Positions 1-9,443 of a stretch of 51,727 nucleotides of DNA are shown one piece after another. The notes under the pieces were generated by a model. It made no database searches. It had not been told where the DNA came from and saw only the letters and a program-made list of their open reading frames with translations. The stretch lies in the NCBI GenBank assembly GCA_002753465.1, contig PEAF01000008.1, forward strand, positions 1 through 51,727, given 5' to 3'. The translations under genes were made by a program, and so were the position numbers. Within the stretch, counting starts at the first letter, position 1. Every line of letters starts with the position of its first letter. The DNA is from Candidatus Omnitrophota bacterium (GTDB lineage: Bacteria; Omnitrophota; Gorgyraeia; Zapsychrales; Fredricksoniimonadaceae).

Positions 1-1390
1 TGGTCAATGCTTTGAGCTTACGCGGTGCGAAGGCACGGACAAAGCTGTCCACGCACGAAGAACTGGTCAGCATGACCGCGTCGATCTTGCGCCCCTCAAA
101 TAACCTCCGTATGCGGCCGTAGTTGACGATAAGCGGCACAGACCTATAAAGGTCAAGCGTGTCAAGATCAAGCCTGGCTGAACGCAATTTCTGCTCCAGC
201 ACGGGACGGCTGCCCAGCGCATGGACCAGCAGGATCCTCTGTGATCTCTTGCCGACAGCACGGATCACTTCATCCGCCAAAGCTTCCTGCACGAACTCCG
301 CCGGAACCAAGCTGACAGGAAGGCCTAGATCCTTAAGATACGACGCTGTTTTCTGTCCGATCGCGGCGATCTTTTTACCCTGCAAGCGCTCCGGGCTGAT
401 CCTGGCGCGATGCATCTGCTTCATAAAAATATCCACGCCATTGGCGCTGGTGAAAATAAGCCAGCTATAAAGGTCAAGCGCCTCTAGCCGGGCCTTGATC
501 TCAGCCGTCTTGCCCGAAGGGACGACTTTAATGAGCGGCACGGAAATAACTGTCGCCCCATGCGTTTTAAGCAGGTCAACCAGAGCAGAGGCCTGATGTG
601 CAGGGCGCGTAACAAGGATGCGCTTGCCCTTAAGGGCCGGCTCGGGTTTAAACCAATCGAGTTTCTCACGCAAAGCCACCACTCGCCCTATGACAATGAT
701 CGCCGGCGCCTTTATGCCGGCGTCTTTAACCCTGCCAACGATATCCGCCAGCGTACCGGTAACGACCTTCTGATCACGGCAGGTGCCATTACTGATAACA
801 GCCACAGGCATGGTACGCCTTTTACGGTCGGCGGTAACTTCCCTGACGATCTTTTCCAAATTGGCAAAACCCATGAGGATCACCAGCGTGGCATGGTCAT
901 CGACCTGTTTCTTCCAGTCGATGGTGGCGCGGCCCTTTTCAGGCGCCTCATGACCCGTCACAATATTAAGCCTGGATGAAATATTGCGGTACGTCACCGG
1001 GATCCCGGCGTACGCCGGCACGGCATAAGAGGAACTCACACCCGGTACGATCTCAAAAGGAACGCCCGCCTCGGCCAATTCCAGCGCCTCTTCCGCACCA
1101 CGTCCGAAAAGCAGCGGATCCCCACCTTTTAAGCGCACAACGATATTGCCCTTCTTCGCCGTCTGGACCAGCAACCGATTGATCTCCTTCTGGAACAAAA
1201 TGTGATTTTGCGGATACTTGCCGGCAAAGATGCGCCTGGCGCTTTTGGGGGCAAATGACAATAATTCAGGATTGACCAGATGATCATAAACGACCACGTT
1301 AGCCACATGCAGGCAGTGCACCGCTTTTAATGTGATGAGTCCGACGTCGCCGGGGCCTGCGCCCACAAGAAACACCTTGCCGTTTTTCAT
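1..1390 (-). CDS. Uroporphyrinogen-III C-methyltransferase / uroporphyrinogen-III synthase fusion (3' end outside the window)
   Basis: Manual minus-strand translation from ATG at 1390: MKNGKVFLVGAGPGDVGLITLKAVHCL...VRLKGGDPLLFGRGAEEALELAEAG... (SUMT motifs), then ...KGKRILVTRPAHQASALVDLLKTHGA... (HemD). Open to window position 1. Confidence 0.93.
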   Translation of the reverse strand, partial: MKNGKVFLVGAGPGDVGLITLKAVHCLHVANVVVYDHLVNPELLSFAPKSARRIFAGKYPQNHILFQKEINRLLVQTAKKGNIVVRLKGGDPLLFGRGAEEALELAEAGVPFEIVPGVSSSYAVPAYAGIPVTYRNISSRLNIVTGHEAPEKGRATIDWKKQVDDHATLVILMGFANLEKIVREVTADRKRRTMPVAVISNGTCRDQKVVTGTLADIVGRVKDAGIKAPAIIVIGRVVALREKLDWFKPEPALKGKRILVTRPAHQASALVDLLKTHGATVISVPLIKVVPSGKTAEIKARLEALDLYSWLIFTSANGVDIFMKQMHRARISPERLQGKKIAAIGQKTASYLKDLGLPVSLVPAEFVQEALADEVIRAVGKRSQRILLVHALGSRPVLEQKLRSARLDLDTLDLYRSVPLIVNYGRIRRLFEGRKIDAVMLTSSSCVDSFVRAFAPRKLKALT

Positions 1391-1403
1391 ATCGCTCCCG
1401 TCA

Positions 1404-2330
1404 TTACAACACCTTTAACGCGGCACGGATCCATCCGCCCGGTGCGTCCAACATTTCCAGGGCCAGCTTCTCTCCCAACGCTTCAGCGTCATGCGAAAGC
1501 CCCTTAAGCGAACGCTGAACCTTATCCTTACCGTCGGGACTAACCACCTGCGCCGTCAACATTAACGCCTCACCCGTGACTTCCGCCAAAGCGCCGACGG
1601 GAAGGCTGCACCCGCCGCCCAACCCCTTTAAAAAAGACCTCTCCGCCGTGACCGCACAACGTGTCGGGGCATGATCGATCGTCTGAACCACAAGCTTGAG
1701 CTTCGGATCATTCCGGCGGATCTCAATCGCCAAAGCGCCCTGGCACGGGGCCGGCAAAAGAATATCCAGCGGTAAATATTCCGTGATCAGACCGCCCTGC
1801 GCCAAGCGCAATACACCCGCAGCGGCAATGACGATCGCATCAACCTCGCCGGAAAGAAGCTTCCTGATCCGCGTGTCGATATTCCCGCGCAAAGGGACGA
1901 CCTCAATATCCTGTCTGGCCGCAAGGATCTGGGCACGCCGGCGGATACTGCTGGTCCCGATACGGGCACCCGCCTTAAGGTCATAAAATCTAATATGGCC
2001 GCGTGATAAAAGCGCATCCTGCGGATTTTCCCGGGCGCAAACGGCCCCCAGCTCAAGTCCGGGGCGCATGGTACAGGGCATATCCTTAAGGCTGTGTACG
2101 GCCATATCTATGTCGGCGTTTAAAAGCGCCTCTTCGATCTCTTTAACAAAAATGCCCTGGTGCTCCGGTAGCGTACTGCGCTCGGGCACACGGTCACCTG
2201 CCGTTGAGATGGGTTTGACTATAAATTCATATTCAGGAAAGGTCTGTTTCAAGGCAGCGATCACACCGTTGGTCTGTGTCAGGGCCAATGCGCTTTTCCG
2301 CGTCCCAACCGTAATGATGCCGTTTTTCAT
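1404..2330 (-). CDS. hemC: Hydroxymethylbilane synthase (porphobilinogen deaminase)
   Basis: VGTRKSALALTQ, HSLKDMPC, GTSSIRRRAQ, PLRGNIDTR and GGGCSLPVGA motifs. Confidence 0.97.
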   Translation of the reverse strand: MKNGIITVGTRKSALALTQTNGVIAALKQTFPEYEFIVKPISTAGDRVPERSTLPEHQGIFVKEIEEALLNADIDMAVHSLKDMPCTMRPGLELGAVCARENPQDALLSRGHIRFYDLKAGARIGTSSIRRRAQILAARQDIEVVPLRGNIDTRIRKLLSGEVDAIVIAAAGVLRLAQGGLITEYLPLDILLPAPCQGALAIEIRRNDPKLKLVVQTIDHAPTRCAVTAERSFLKGLGGGCSLPVGALAEVTGEALMLTAQVVSPDGKDKVQRSLKGLSHDAEALGEKLALEMLDAPGGWIRAALKVL

Positions 2331-2923
2331 AAGAGCCCCGCAAACGGCCGGGCCTTCATGATCTTCTGATAGGCCGCCTTGCGCGCTGATGCTGTTTTAC
2401 AGCAACGCTGTACATCCTTGCGGGCCGCTCCCAGCGCCCGGGCCAGATCGCCGTGAGCCGGCTTCAGGCATTTTTCACATTTTTTCCTCAATGCTTTTGC
2501 CAGAAGCGGGCTCTGCCCGCCCGTCGATACCGCCATGGCCAGCGGCCCCCGCCGGATAACGGCCGGCACAATAAAATTACACAGCGCCGGCACATCCACA
2601 ACATTGACCAGGATATTCCTAGCCGCGGCATCACGGGCCACGGCCTTATTAGCGTCGACGTCATTTGTCGCCGCTACGACTAGAAAGGCACCTTTAAGGT
2701 GCGCCTTTTGATAGGATTGATCAAGGCGGCGAACTTTACCTGACCGTATAAGCGCGGCCATTTTATCTTTAACCTGCGGACTGACCACGGTGACCGCCGC
2801 CCCGCAAGCCAAGAGCGAACGCGCCTTGCGCCAGGCCACATCTCCGCCACCGATGACCACACAGGCCTTATGCTGCAAATCGAGATTGACCGGATAATAA
2901 AGCTTACTCTTCATGCGCCGCAA
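2327..2923 (-). CDS. Precorrin-2 dehydrogenase / sirohydrochlorin ferrochelatase (Met8/CysG N-terminal family)
   Basis: YPVNLDLQHKACVVIGGGDVAWRKARSLLACGAAVTVVSP...NDVDANKAVARDA...NVVDVPALCNFIVPAVIRRGPLAMAVSTGGQSPLLAKALR; ATGA overlap with hemC. Confidence 0.93.
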   Translation of the reverse strand: MRRMKSKLYYPVNLDLQHKACVVIGGGDVAWRKARSLLACGAAVTVVSPQVKDKMAALIRSGKVRRLDQSYQKAHLKGAFLVVAATNDVDANKAVARDAAARNILVNVVDVPALCNFIVPAVIRRGPLAMAVSTGGQSPLLAKALRKKCEKCLKPAHGDLARALGAARKDVQRCCKTASARKAAYQKIMKARPFAGLL

Positions 2924-3025
2924 CCTTCTTTCCCATCAAAAACCTTCATCCGGCCAACGCTTTTACGGATAGGCACGCCATCTCCGGTACCCGTTCCCGG
3001 GATCGGATTTGACGGCAAAGGCTGT

Positions 3026-3421
3026 TTATTTCTTACCCGCCAATTTCATTTTGATCTTACCGAGCAACTGATCCGCGTCGATCGGCTTCAGGATATAATC
3101 ATCACACCCTAAATTAAAGGCCCGCATGAACGGCTGATCGAAGGCCGTGACCATGATGATCGGAACGCCCTGACCCAGTTCAACGTCAGTGTCGGCTTCA
3201 AATTTACGCACCATTTCCAAAAAAGCCAGGCCGTCGACTTCAGGCATGGCAATGTCCAAAAGGATCAGGTCAAATGGATGCTTGCCGGCCAAGGCCTTTT
3301 TATAATGCTCAAAAGCTTCGCGCCCGTTACCCGCCACCACGCAATCCGCCACTTCAGCTACGACCTCGACGAGGAGCTCCCGGTTCGCTGCATTATCATC
3401 TACGACCATGATCTTCCACAT
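3026..3421 (-). CDS. Stand-alone CheY-like response regulator
   Basis: MWKIMVVDDNAANREL...DLILLDIAMPEVDG...VTAF...DDYILKPI; receiver domain only. Confidence 0.93.
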   Translation of the reverse strand: MWKIMVVDDNAANRELLVEVVAEVADCVVAGNGREAFEHYKKALAGKHPFDLILLDIAMPEVDGLAFLEMVRKFEADTDVELGQGVPIIMVTAFDQPFMRAFNLGCDDYILKPIDADQLLGKIKMKLAGKK

Positions 3422-3447
3422 AAAACTCTCCTTGTAACGTATATTAC

Positions 3448-3849
3448 CTAAGCCTTATTTTTTCCCGCGAGCTTCATTTTGATCTTCTGGATCAATTGGT
3501 CTGAAGCAACGGGCTTTAACATATAATCATCACACCCCAGATCGAACGCTTTCTTGAACGGCTCTTCAAAGGCAGTAACAATGATGATCGGCAAACCTTC
3601 CCCCGGCACGACACCCGCAGATGCCTCGATCGCGCGCACAAGGCTCAAAACGGTCAATCCGTCCACTTCCGGCATTTCAATGTCCAAAAGCATCATGTCA
3701 TACGGCTTATTGTCGATGACTGAATCCTTATAGATCTCAAACGCCTCACGTCCGTTGATGGCAATATCACACACCGCATATTCGCGTAAAAGTTCGATCA
3801 AAAACTCTCTATTGGCCGCATTATCATCAACAACCAGGATCTTCCACAT
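3448..3849 (-). CDS. Stand-alone CheY-like response regulator, tandem paralogue of 3026-3421
   Basis: MWKILVVDDNAANREF...DMMLLDIEMPEVDG...VTAFEEPFKKAFDLGCDDYMLKPV; closely similar to its neighbour. Confidence 0.93.
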   Translation of the reverse strand: MWKILVVDDNAANREFLIELLREYAVCDIAINGREAFEIYKDSVIDNKPYDMMLLDIEMPEVDGLTVLSLVRAIEASAGVVPGEGLPIIIVTAFEEPFKKAFDLGCDDYMLKPVASDQLIQKIKMKLAGKNKA

Positions 3850-3861
3850 ATCCGTATCTCT

Positions 3862-4215
3862 CTATAACACGCTTTTTAACTGATCGAATTTTGCCTGGAA
3901 CTCGGCCACGAGAGGCGCGATGGTCGCAACCGCATCTTTTCGCCGGGCGCGTACGTCAACTTCTGCCATAAGATCTGATAAAGTCTTGACGCGCAAATTA
4001 GCAAAAACGCCCTTGATCTCATGGGCTATTTTAGCAGCGCTGTCATGATCATTGCTCTTTAACGCACCGTCCAACTGCGGCAGCGACGCTGATGTTGTCA
4101 TCACGGATATATTGAGGATCCTTTCATACACCGATTCCTTCAGCTTCAGTTCACCGGCTATGTCCGTAACATCGATATCCAAATATTCTTTAAGCTTCAC
4201 TGTATCCATCGCCAT
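3862..4215 (-). CDS. Histidine phosphotransfer (Hpt) protein
   Basis: Small helical protein with Hpt signature 'SAAKIAHEIKGVFANLRVKTLSDLMAEVD'. Confidence 0.85.
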   Translation of the reverse strand: MAMDTVKLKEYLDIDVTDIAGELKLKESVYERILNISVMTTSASLPQLDGALKSNDHDSAAKIAHEIKGVFANLRVKTLSDLMAEVDVRARRKDAVATIAPLVAEFQAKFDQLKSVL

Positions 4216-4229
4216 GCCCCGCTCCCTTG

Positions 4230-7200
4230 TTATACCGTCAACCCGCGCTTTTTATACTTGATCAATTTGGCCTTAAGAATATCAAAATTAACCGGCTTGG
4301 ACAGATAATCCGTCATCCCGGCCTGAAAACAATGCGCCGCATCGCCTTTCATCGCCCCGGCTGTGAGCGCGATGATAACGAAATCCTTGTCTATTTCCTG
4401 ATGGATGATCCTGGTGGCCGTAATACCATCCATCACCGGCATCTGCACGTCCATCAGGCAAAGGTCGTAGACCCGACCCTCCCGTAAAAGTTCAAGCGCC
4501 TCAAATCCATTGGACGCATAATCCACCGCGCAGCCCAGTGTTTCAAAATACGCTTTCATGAGTTCCTGATTGGGCAGGCTGTCTTCCGCCAGCAGGATCT
4601 TCATGCCCTTAAGGTCTTCGTCCTGCTGTTTTTCAATGACAGGGGCTTTCTTATCCGGCAGCGCTTCCGCTGTTACATGCAGCGTAACCGTAAAGGTGAA
4701 CTCGCTGCCCTTGCCGGGCTGAGAAGATACCCAGATGCGCCCATCCATCATATTAACTAACTGCTGGCAGATGGCAAGCCCCAAGCCCGTACCGCCAAAC
4801 TGCTTGGTCGTCGACATATCTTCCTGCACGAACGGCATGAAGATATCGTCAAGTTTCTCCGCCGCGATCCCGATACCCGTATCCTTGATCGTGAAATACA
4901 GCTCGACCTTATCCTTTTGATCGGCGTGCTCGATCCGGGATACGGACAGAACGATCTCTCCCTTGGGTGTGAACTTAACCGCATTACCCAGTAAATTCGT
5001 CAGGATCTGGCGCAGGCGCAGCGCATCACCGCTGACACGCCGCGGCACAAGTTCATTGAGAACGGATTTAAACTCAACCGGCTTACTGTTGACCAAAGAC
5101 CGCCCCATCGACAGCGTGTCGTCGATCAGCGCATAAAGGTCAAACTCGGCATTTTCCAGGACCATCTTCCCTGAAGAGATCTTGGAAATATCCAGGATGT
5201 CATTGATGATGGTCAAAAGGATCTTGCCGCCGGACATGATCTGCACCAGATAAGCCTTCTGCTTGTCTGAGATCTCGGTGCGGTTGAGCAGTTCGCTAAA
5301 ACCCAGAATAGCGTTCATAGGCGTGCGGATCTCATGGCTCATATTGGCAATAAAATCGCTTTTGGCGCGGTTGGCGGCATCCGCCAATTCTTTGGCCTCG
5401 ATCATGCCGGCTTCCATGCGCTTGCGGTGCGTAATATCCGAAAGGACAAAAAGGGCGTGCCTGACCCTGTTGATGTAAATAGGCGTAGCATTGATCTCGA
5501 ACCAGACTTTATGCAATTCCCCGGAGGCATTGCGCAAGGTCTGTTCAACCTCAAGGTTAAGTAAGCTTTCCCCGGTCGCTAAAACCTGCTTAGCCGCACT
5601 GAAGATCGGACACTCGACGCACGCAATATCACTGCCGCATCCGCCGGGCGCCGCTTCAGCGTGAACGCATCCCAGGATATTCCCCGGGCGGTCACCCAGG
5701 ATCTCATCAATGCTTTTATGCACCATGTCAGCCACGACGGAATTGACCCTGACCACATTGATCTGCGCGTCTACGAGTAAAAGGCCTACATGTGAAGCAT
5801 CAAAAATAGTCTGCAGTTTATCGCGTTCTTCATCCAGTTCGACCGACAAGGCGAAATATTTGCGCTCATTCTCCTGGACCGCCTGCTTGGATTCCTGTTC
5901 ACGCCGGTAAATGATAAGAAAAACCAAGGTCATGGTCACCAGAAAAAGCGTTATGCTGACCGGAAAAAGTCTTTGCCTGTAAAGATTGACCTTCCATTCA
6001 TCGGCATCCATCGAGAACTCAAAGACACCGGAGAGCCTGTTTGAATATAATCCCTGGACGGGGACGAACATAGACACAAACCCGCTGGATTTACTGTACA
6101 GCGGCTCTTGCACGGCTATCTCGCTATTATTAAAAACCGCGATCAGATCCTTACGCTGGGAGGAATAAATACCATGCGGATCAGTTTTCTCAAGGGCTTT
6201 GCGCGTTTCATCCCGGTCAACATCCAGGAGCAGCGTGATCTTGCCCTGACGCATGCCCCAAAGATGAACATCATCCATGCGCTCTTCTGTCAGGAACATG
6301 GCATCGATCAACTCCTTGATACGCACATAGCTGAACGTATCGCGATCTTCGGGCACACCGGCCAATCTGTCCAGACGACGGTGGTCAATGCCGCTGGCCA
6401 TGGTCTTGACAACCGCCAGAATGTCCTCGCTTTCTTCTATTTTCTTATAATGCGTAACAAGGGTTGTGAAGCCCCAACCCACCAGGATCAAAGTGCAGAA
6501 AATAACCGCCAGATAATCCGTAGAATAAAATACGCGATTACTGTCACTGGTCAAAGGGAAAAGTTTCTTACGTTCGCGAAAATAGTACCGCGACAGCAAA
6601 ATGGCCAGTATAACGGCCAGGGCCATACGCAGCGCTTGAATCGGGACTTGCGCCCAATTAAGAAAGACATCCTGGTTAAATACCGATGCCGGCCAAAAGC
6701 CAGCTTTCGGCGTCGCTAACTGCGTGCAAACATACCCGGCGAGAAGGCAGCAAAACACGGCAAAGAATTGCCGCTCAAGCGGATCTTTCCGGCCGATCCG
6801 CCAGATGAACCATGTGCTTAAAAGACCACCAAGCACACCGAATACATACCTGGCCAGCACATTGACGCCGCTGGCACCATTCAAATATAAACCGCCGCCA
6901 ACCACCAAAAGCAGTAACGGCGCATAAACCCACAGACCAGCCGCACGCGGATAACGCTTGGCCATTTCAACGCGCACCAGCTCTACAAAACACACGAATG
7001 AAAGGGTAAGGAAAATAACGCGAATATCCTTAAACAGCAAACTGCTGGGAAAGGATATCGCCACCATATCCATCCACTCGGTCATGCCATGCAAAACACC
7101 GAACAGAGCGATCCATTTCCAGAACCCCTGACGGGACTTCATACGCCACACAAAAAAGGCCATCGCCGCCAGAAAGATAAACCCCAGGCCGTAAACAAAG

Positions 7201-7238
7201 AAAACAAAGTCCATCTGACTTAAAAAGAATTCACGCAC
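4230..7238 (-). CDS. Membrane hybrid sensor histidine kinase (multi-TM N-terminus, extracytoplasmic sensor, Cys-rich PAS, HisKA, HATPase_c, REC)
   Basis: FIANMSHEIRTPMNAILGFSELL (H-box), LTNLLGNAVKFTPKG (N-box), FGGTGLGLAICQQLV (G2), ILLAEDSLPNQELMK...LCLMDVQMPVMDG (REC); several hydrophobic segments at the N-terminus. Confidence 0.96.
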   Translation of the reverse strand: MREFFLSQMDFVFFVYGLGFIFLAAMAFFVWRMKSRQGFWKWIALFGVLHGMTEWMDMVAISFPSSLLFKDIRVIFLTLSFVCFVELVRVEMAKRYPRAAGLWVYAPLLLLVVGGGLYLNGASGVNVLARYVFGVLGGLLSTWFIWRIGRKDPLERQFFAVFCCLLAGYVCTQLATPKAGFWPASVFNQDVFLNWAQVPIQALRMALAVILAILLSRYYFRERKKLFPLTSDSNRVFYSTDYLAVIFCTLILVGWGFTTLVTHYKKIEESEDILAVVKTMASGIDHRRLDRLAGVPEDRDTFSYVRIKELIDAMFLTEERMDDVHLWGMRQGKITLLLDVDRDETRKALEKTDPHGIYSSQRKDLIAVFNNSEIAVQEPLYSKSSGFVSMFVPVQGLYSNRLSGVFEFSMDADEWKVNLYRQRLFPVSITLFLVTMTLVFLIIYRREQESKQAVQENERKYFALSVELDEERDKLQTIFDASHVGLLLVDAQINVVRVNSVVADMVHKSIDEILGDRPGNILGCVHAEAAPGGCGSDIACVECPIFSAAKQVLATGESLLNLEVEQTLRNASGELHKVWFEINATPIYINRVRHALFVLSDITHRKRMEAGMIEAKELADAANRAKSDFIANMSHEIRTPMNAILGFSELLNRTEISDKQKAYLVQIMSGGKILLTIINDILDISKISSGKMVLENAEFDLYALIDDTLSMGRSLVNSKPVEFKSVLNELVPRRVSGDALRLRQILTNLLGNAVKFTPKGEIVLSVSRIEHADQKDKVELYFTIKDTGIGIAAEKLDDIFMPFVQEDMSTTKQFGGTGLGLAICQQLVNMMDGRIWVSSQPGKGSEFTFTVTLHVTAEALPDKKAPVIEKQQDEDLKGMKILLAEDSLPNQELMKAYFETLGCAVDYASNGFEALELLREGRVYDLCLMDVQMPVMDGITATRIIHQEIDKDFVIIALTAGAMKGDAAHCFQAGMTDYLSKPVNFDILKAKLIKYKKRGLTV

Positions 7239-7436
7239 GAATACTCCCTTGGGACAGGATATTCAACAAAATAATACTTAAATACTATATTAAATTAGTT
7301 AATATGCCTAGTAATTAGTCTTTATTTAACTAAAAAGCGGCTTTTTATTCAAGGTAGGAGAGGTCTGTTCAAACGGGAAGATTTGATAGTTTAAAAACAA
7401 AGTCTTGCTGTCTATATAACCTGCATGATCGTATCA

Positions 7437-7892
7437 TCAACGCAGGGTTAAAGTTTTCTGCGCACCGTCCTTACCCGCCACAGTGACCCCCTCAGCGCTC
7501 ATTGATCTGACCACACCCAAAGGAATTTCATCGCCGGTTTTGACACGGCGCTCCCTACCGTCAATCTCAAGCACGGCTTCAGCGACAGCCCCGCTCATAA
7601 ATACATATTTAAGCGATACGACCGGAACAGCATTGACGCCACCCGAAGCAGCTGAGGGCACATTTGACCCCGGAGCCGATGGTGTCCCGAGTTCGGCCAT
7701 GGCTTTCTTCTTCTCCACCTCAAGCTTTAAACGCTCCACCTCCATTTGAAGCAGCTGCAAGTCGTTCTCCCTGGCGCGCTGAACATCAGCCTGGCTGCGC
7801 AGCGCATCAAGCCTTCCTGCCTCAGACTCCTGGGCTAACGCGTATGTTGAAAAGAAACAGGTTAAAAATAACACAACACTTATGATCTTCAT
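7437..7892 (-). CDS. PilP-like pilus biogenesis protein
   Basis: Signal peptide MKIISVVLFLTCFFSTYALAQ, coiled coil, then C-terminal 'VSLKYVFMSGAVAEAVLEIDGRERRVKTGDEIPLGVVRSMSAEGVTVAGKDGAQKTLTLR' resembling PilP; start set at the ATGA overlap with the upstream gene. Confidence 0.6.
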   Translation of the reverse strand: MKIISVVLFLTCFFSTYALAQESEAGRLDALRSQADVQRARENDLQLLQMEVERLKLEVEKKKAMAELGTPSAPGSNVPSAASGGVNAVPVVSLKYVFMSGAVAEAVLEIDGRERRVKTGDEIPLGVVRSMSAEGVTVAGKDGAQKTLTLR

Positions 7893-8386
7893 ACACCCAC
7901 CCCCATAACGATTAGGTCGATTACGACATTGCTTTTCTGATAAAGCACGCACTTGATAAGAACAGGCCTGGTGTGTTGAAAAGAATCAACAGCCTCCAGA
8001 AATGCCACCAGCGCGGCGTGCGAACGGAATCCCGAGAATACCGCTTGAACCTTTAGCTCCCTGAGGCCAGGCCATACCGCGTCATGCGCCGCCGATAATA
8101 CGTCCGGTGAACTGGCTCCGTCAACTTTTACGCTACACGATGATCGATGTACCCGCGCGAGCACCCCCAGATCATTAAATACATCCATATAAGCCTGCCC
8201 TAATGAAACCCCCTGAATTGAACTTAATCCTTCCAACGCCTCCAGTTCGCCTTGCTTACGCGCAATATCCCTCTTGATGACTCCGGCCTGGACCTCTCTG
8301 GACCGTACCGATGCCTCAAGGCGCATGCCGGCGATGATGATGACAGCGGCAAGGCTGAGCCCGGATAAAATGATAAATAACTTCAT
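7889..8386 (-). CDS. Small single-TM protein of the pilus module (PilO/GspM-like topology)
   Basis: N-terminal TM (MKLFIILSGLSLAAVIIIAGMRL), coiled coil, compact C-terminal domain; operon context. Confidence 0.4.
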   Translation of the reverse strand: MKLFIILSGLSLAAVIIIAGMRLEASVRSREVQAGVIKRDIARKQGELEALEGLSSIQGVSLGQAYMDVFNDLGVLARVHRSSCSVKVDGASSPDVLSAAHDAVWPGLRELKVQAVFSGFRSHAALVAFLEAVDSFQHTRPVLIKCVLYQKSNVVIDLIVMGVGV

Positions 8387-8402
8387 GACCCCTCCGATGC
8401 AT

Positions 8403-9443
8403 TCATTCCTGTGTGCTTATACGTAAACCCGGATGGTCCTGCTCCAGGACAGGTGCCGCCTGCGCCTTGCTCCACAGGCCGAGCCCTGCCCAAGGGGACA
8501 CCCGCCCGTCAACAAAGAAAATAACAGCTGAGCTACGCCATCGCCCGTCGTCACGGCGCTCAAAAGTGACAGATGCCGCCTGCATCCCTGACACAAGGCT
8601 CTTTAAAAGGTCATCCATACCAAGGGCAAGATCGATCGACGGAAAGCCACGCAAACGGTCTTGATACTTCATAACGGCCAAATGCATTAAACGCTCAGAA
8701 ACTTCATCCCTGCGGCGTACAAGCTCCTGAAGCTTTCTGTCCGTCTGATGGTCACGATGGCGTACATGAACGTAATAACCTGATCCCGCGGCAATGACCG
8801 CCAACGCTGCGGCCATAGCCCCGGCCAGGGCGATCGCCCGTTCACGGCGTTTACCGGCCGCCACTTCCTCCGGCGTCATTAAACACCGGGGGAATTTCAC
8901 CCGCCCTAATACCTGCATCGCGGGCAGGTATGTTTCAAAGAATACAGCGTTATCCTCCGGCAGTGCCTTTACCAGCAGCTCATTATTCGACAGGATGCGC
9001 CACGGCCTTGCCCCCTTATGCTCAGCCGCATTCTTCTGCGTACGGCGTATTTCATCCACGACCAGATCAACCTCGTTATGTGTGATCACGCGCGTCACCA
9101 GGACCTGTGTGCTGGAAATGACCGTTAATAAAAGGCGCCCGCCAAGATCATCCAGAACAACATATAAATGTTCGAAGTCCATCAGCCTGCGTTCCGTTAG
9201 AAATGTCCGCAGCGCCTGTGCATAAGGTACGAATGTCCTGATGCGTCCACGGCCGAAGATATTTTTGATCTCGCGCACGCGGGTAAATGATACAGCCCCT
9301 TCTTCTGCCGCCAGAAGAATGTACGCTTCCCGGTCAAGGGCCATATCCGATGCACGGAACTCATCCAGCGGCATCACCCCCTGGCCATCGGCATTCCAGA
9401 AATGAACCCTGTCATTTTCAAATAAATAGCGTCCCATAGTCAA
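8403..9443 (-). CDS. PilO-like type IVb pilus accessory protein
   Basis: Cytoplasmic N-terminal domain, central TM (AIALAGAMAAALAVIAAGSGYYV), C-terminal coiled coil; directly downstream of the secretin, as in R64-type pil order. Confidence 0.55.
   Translation of the reverse strand: MTMGRYLFENDRVHFWNADGQGVMPLDEFRASDMALDREAYILLAAEEGAVSFTRVREIKNIFGRGRIRTFVPYAQALRTFLTERRLMDFEHLYVVLDDLGGRLLLTVISSTQVLVTRVITHNEVDLVVDEIRRTQKNAAEHKGARPWRILSNNELLVKALPEDNAVFFETYLPAMQVLGRVKFPRCLMTPEEVAAGKRRERAIALAGAMAAALAVIAAGSGYYVHVRHRDHQTDRKLQELVRRRDEVSERLMHLAVMKYQDRLRGFPSIDLALGMDDLLKSLVSGMQAASVTFERRDDGRWRSSAVIFFVDGRVSPWAGLGLWSKAQAAPVLEQDHPGLRISTQE

Noticed and set aside
7295-7333. Inverted repeat TTAGTTAA/TTAACTAA and AAAAAGCGGCTTTTT between the kinase and pilP-like genes
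   Set aside because: Short, AT-rich arms in AT-rich DNA; not distinguishable from chance by eye.
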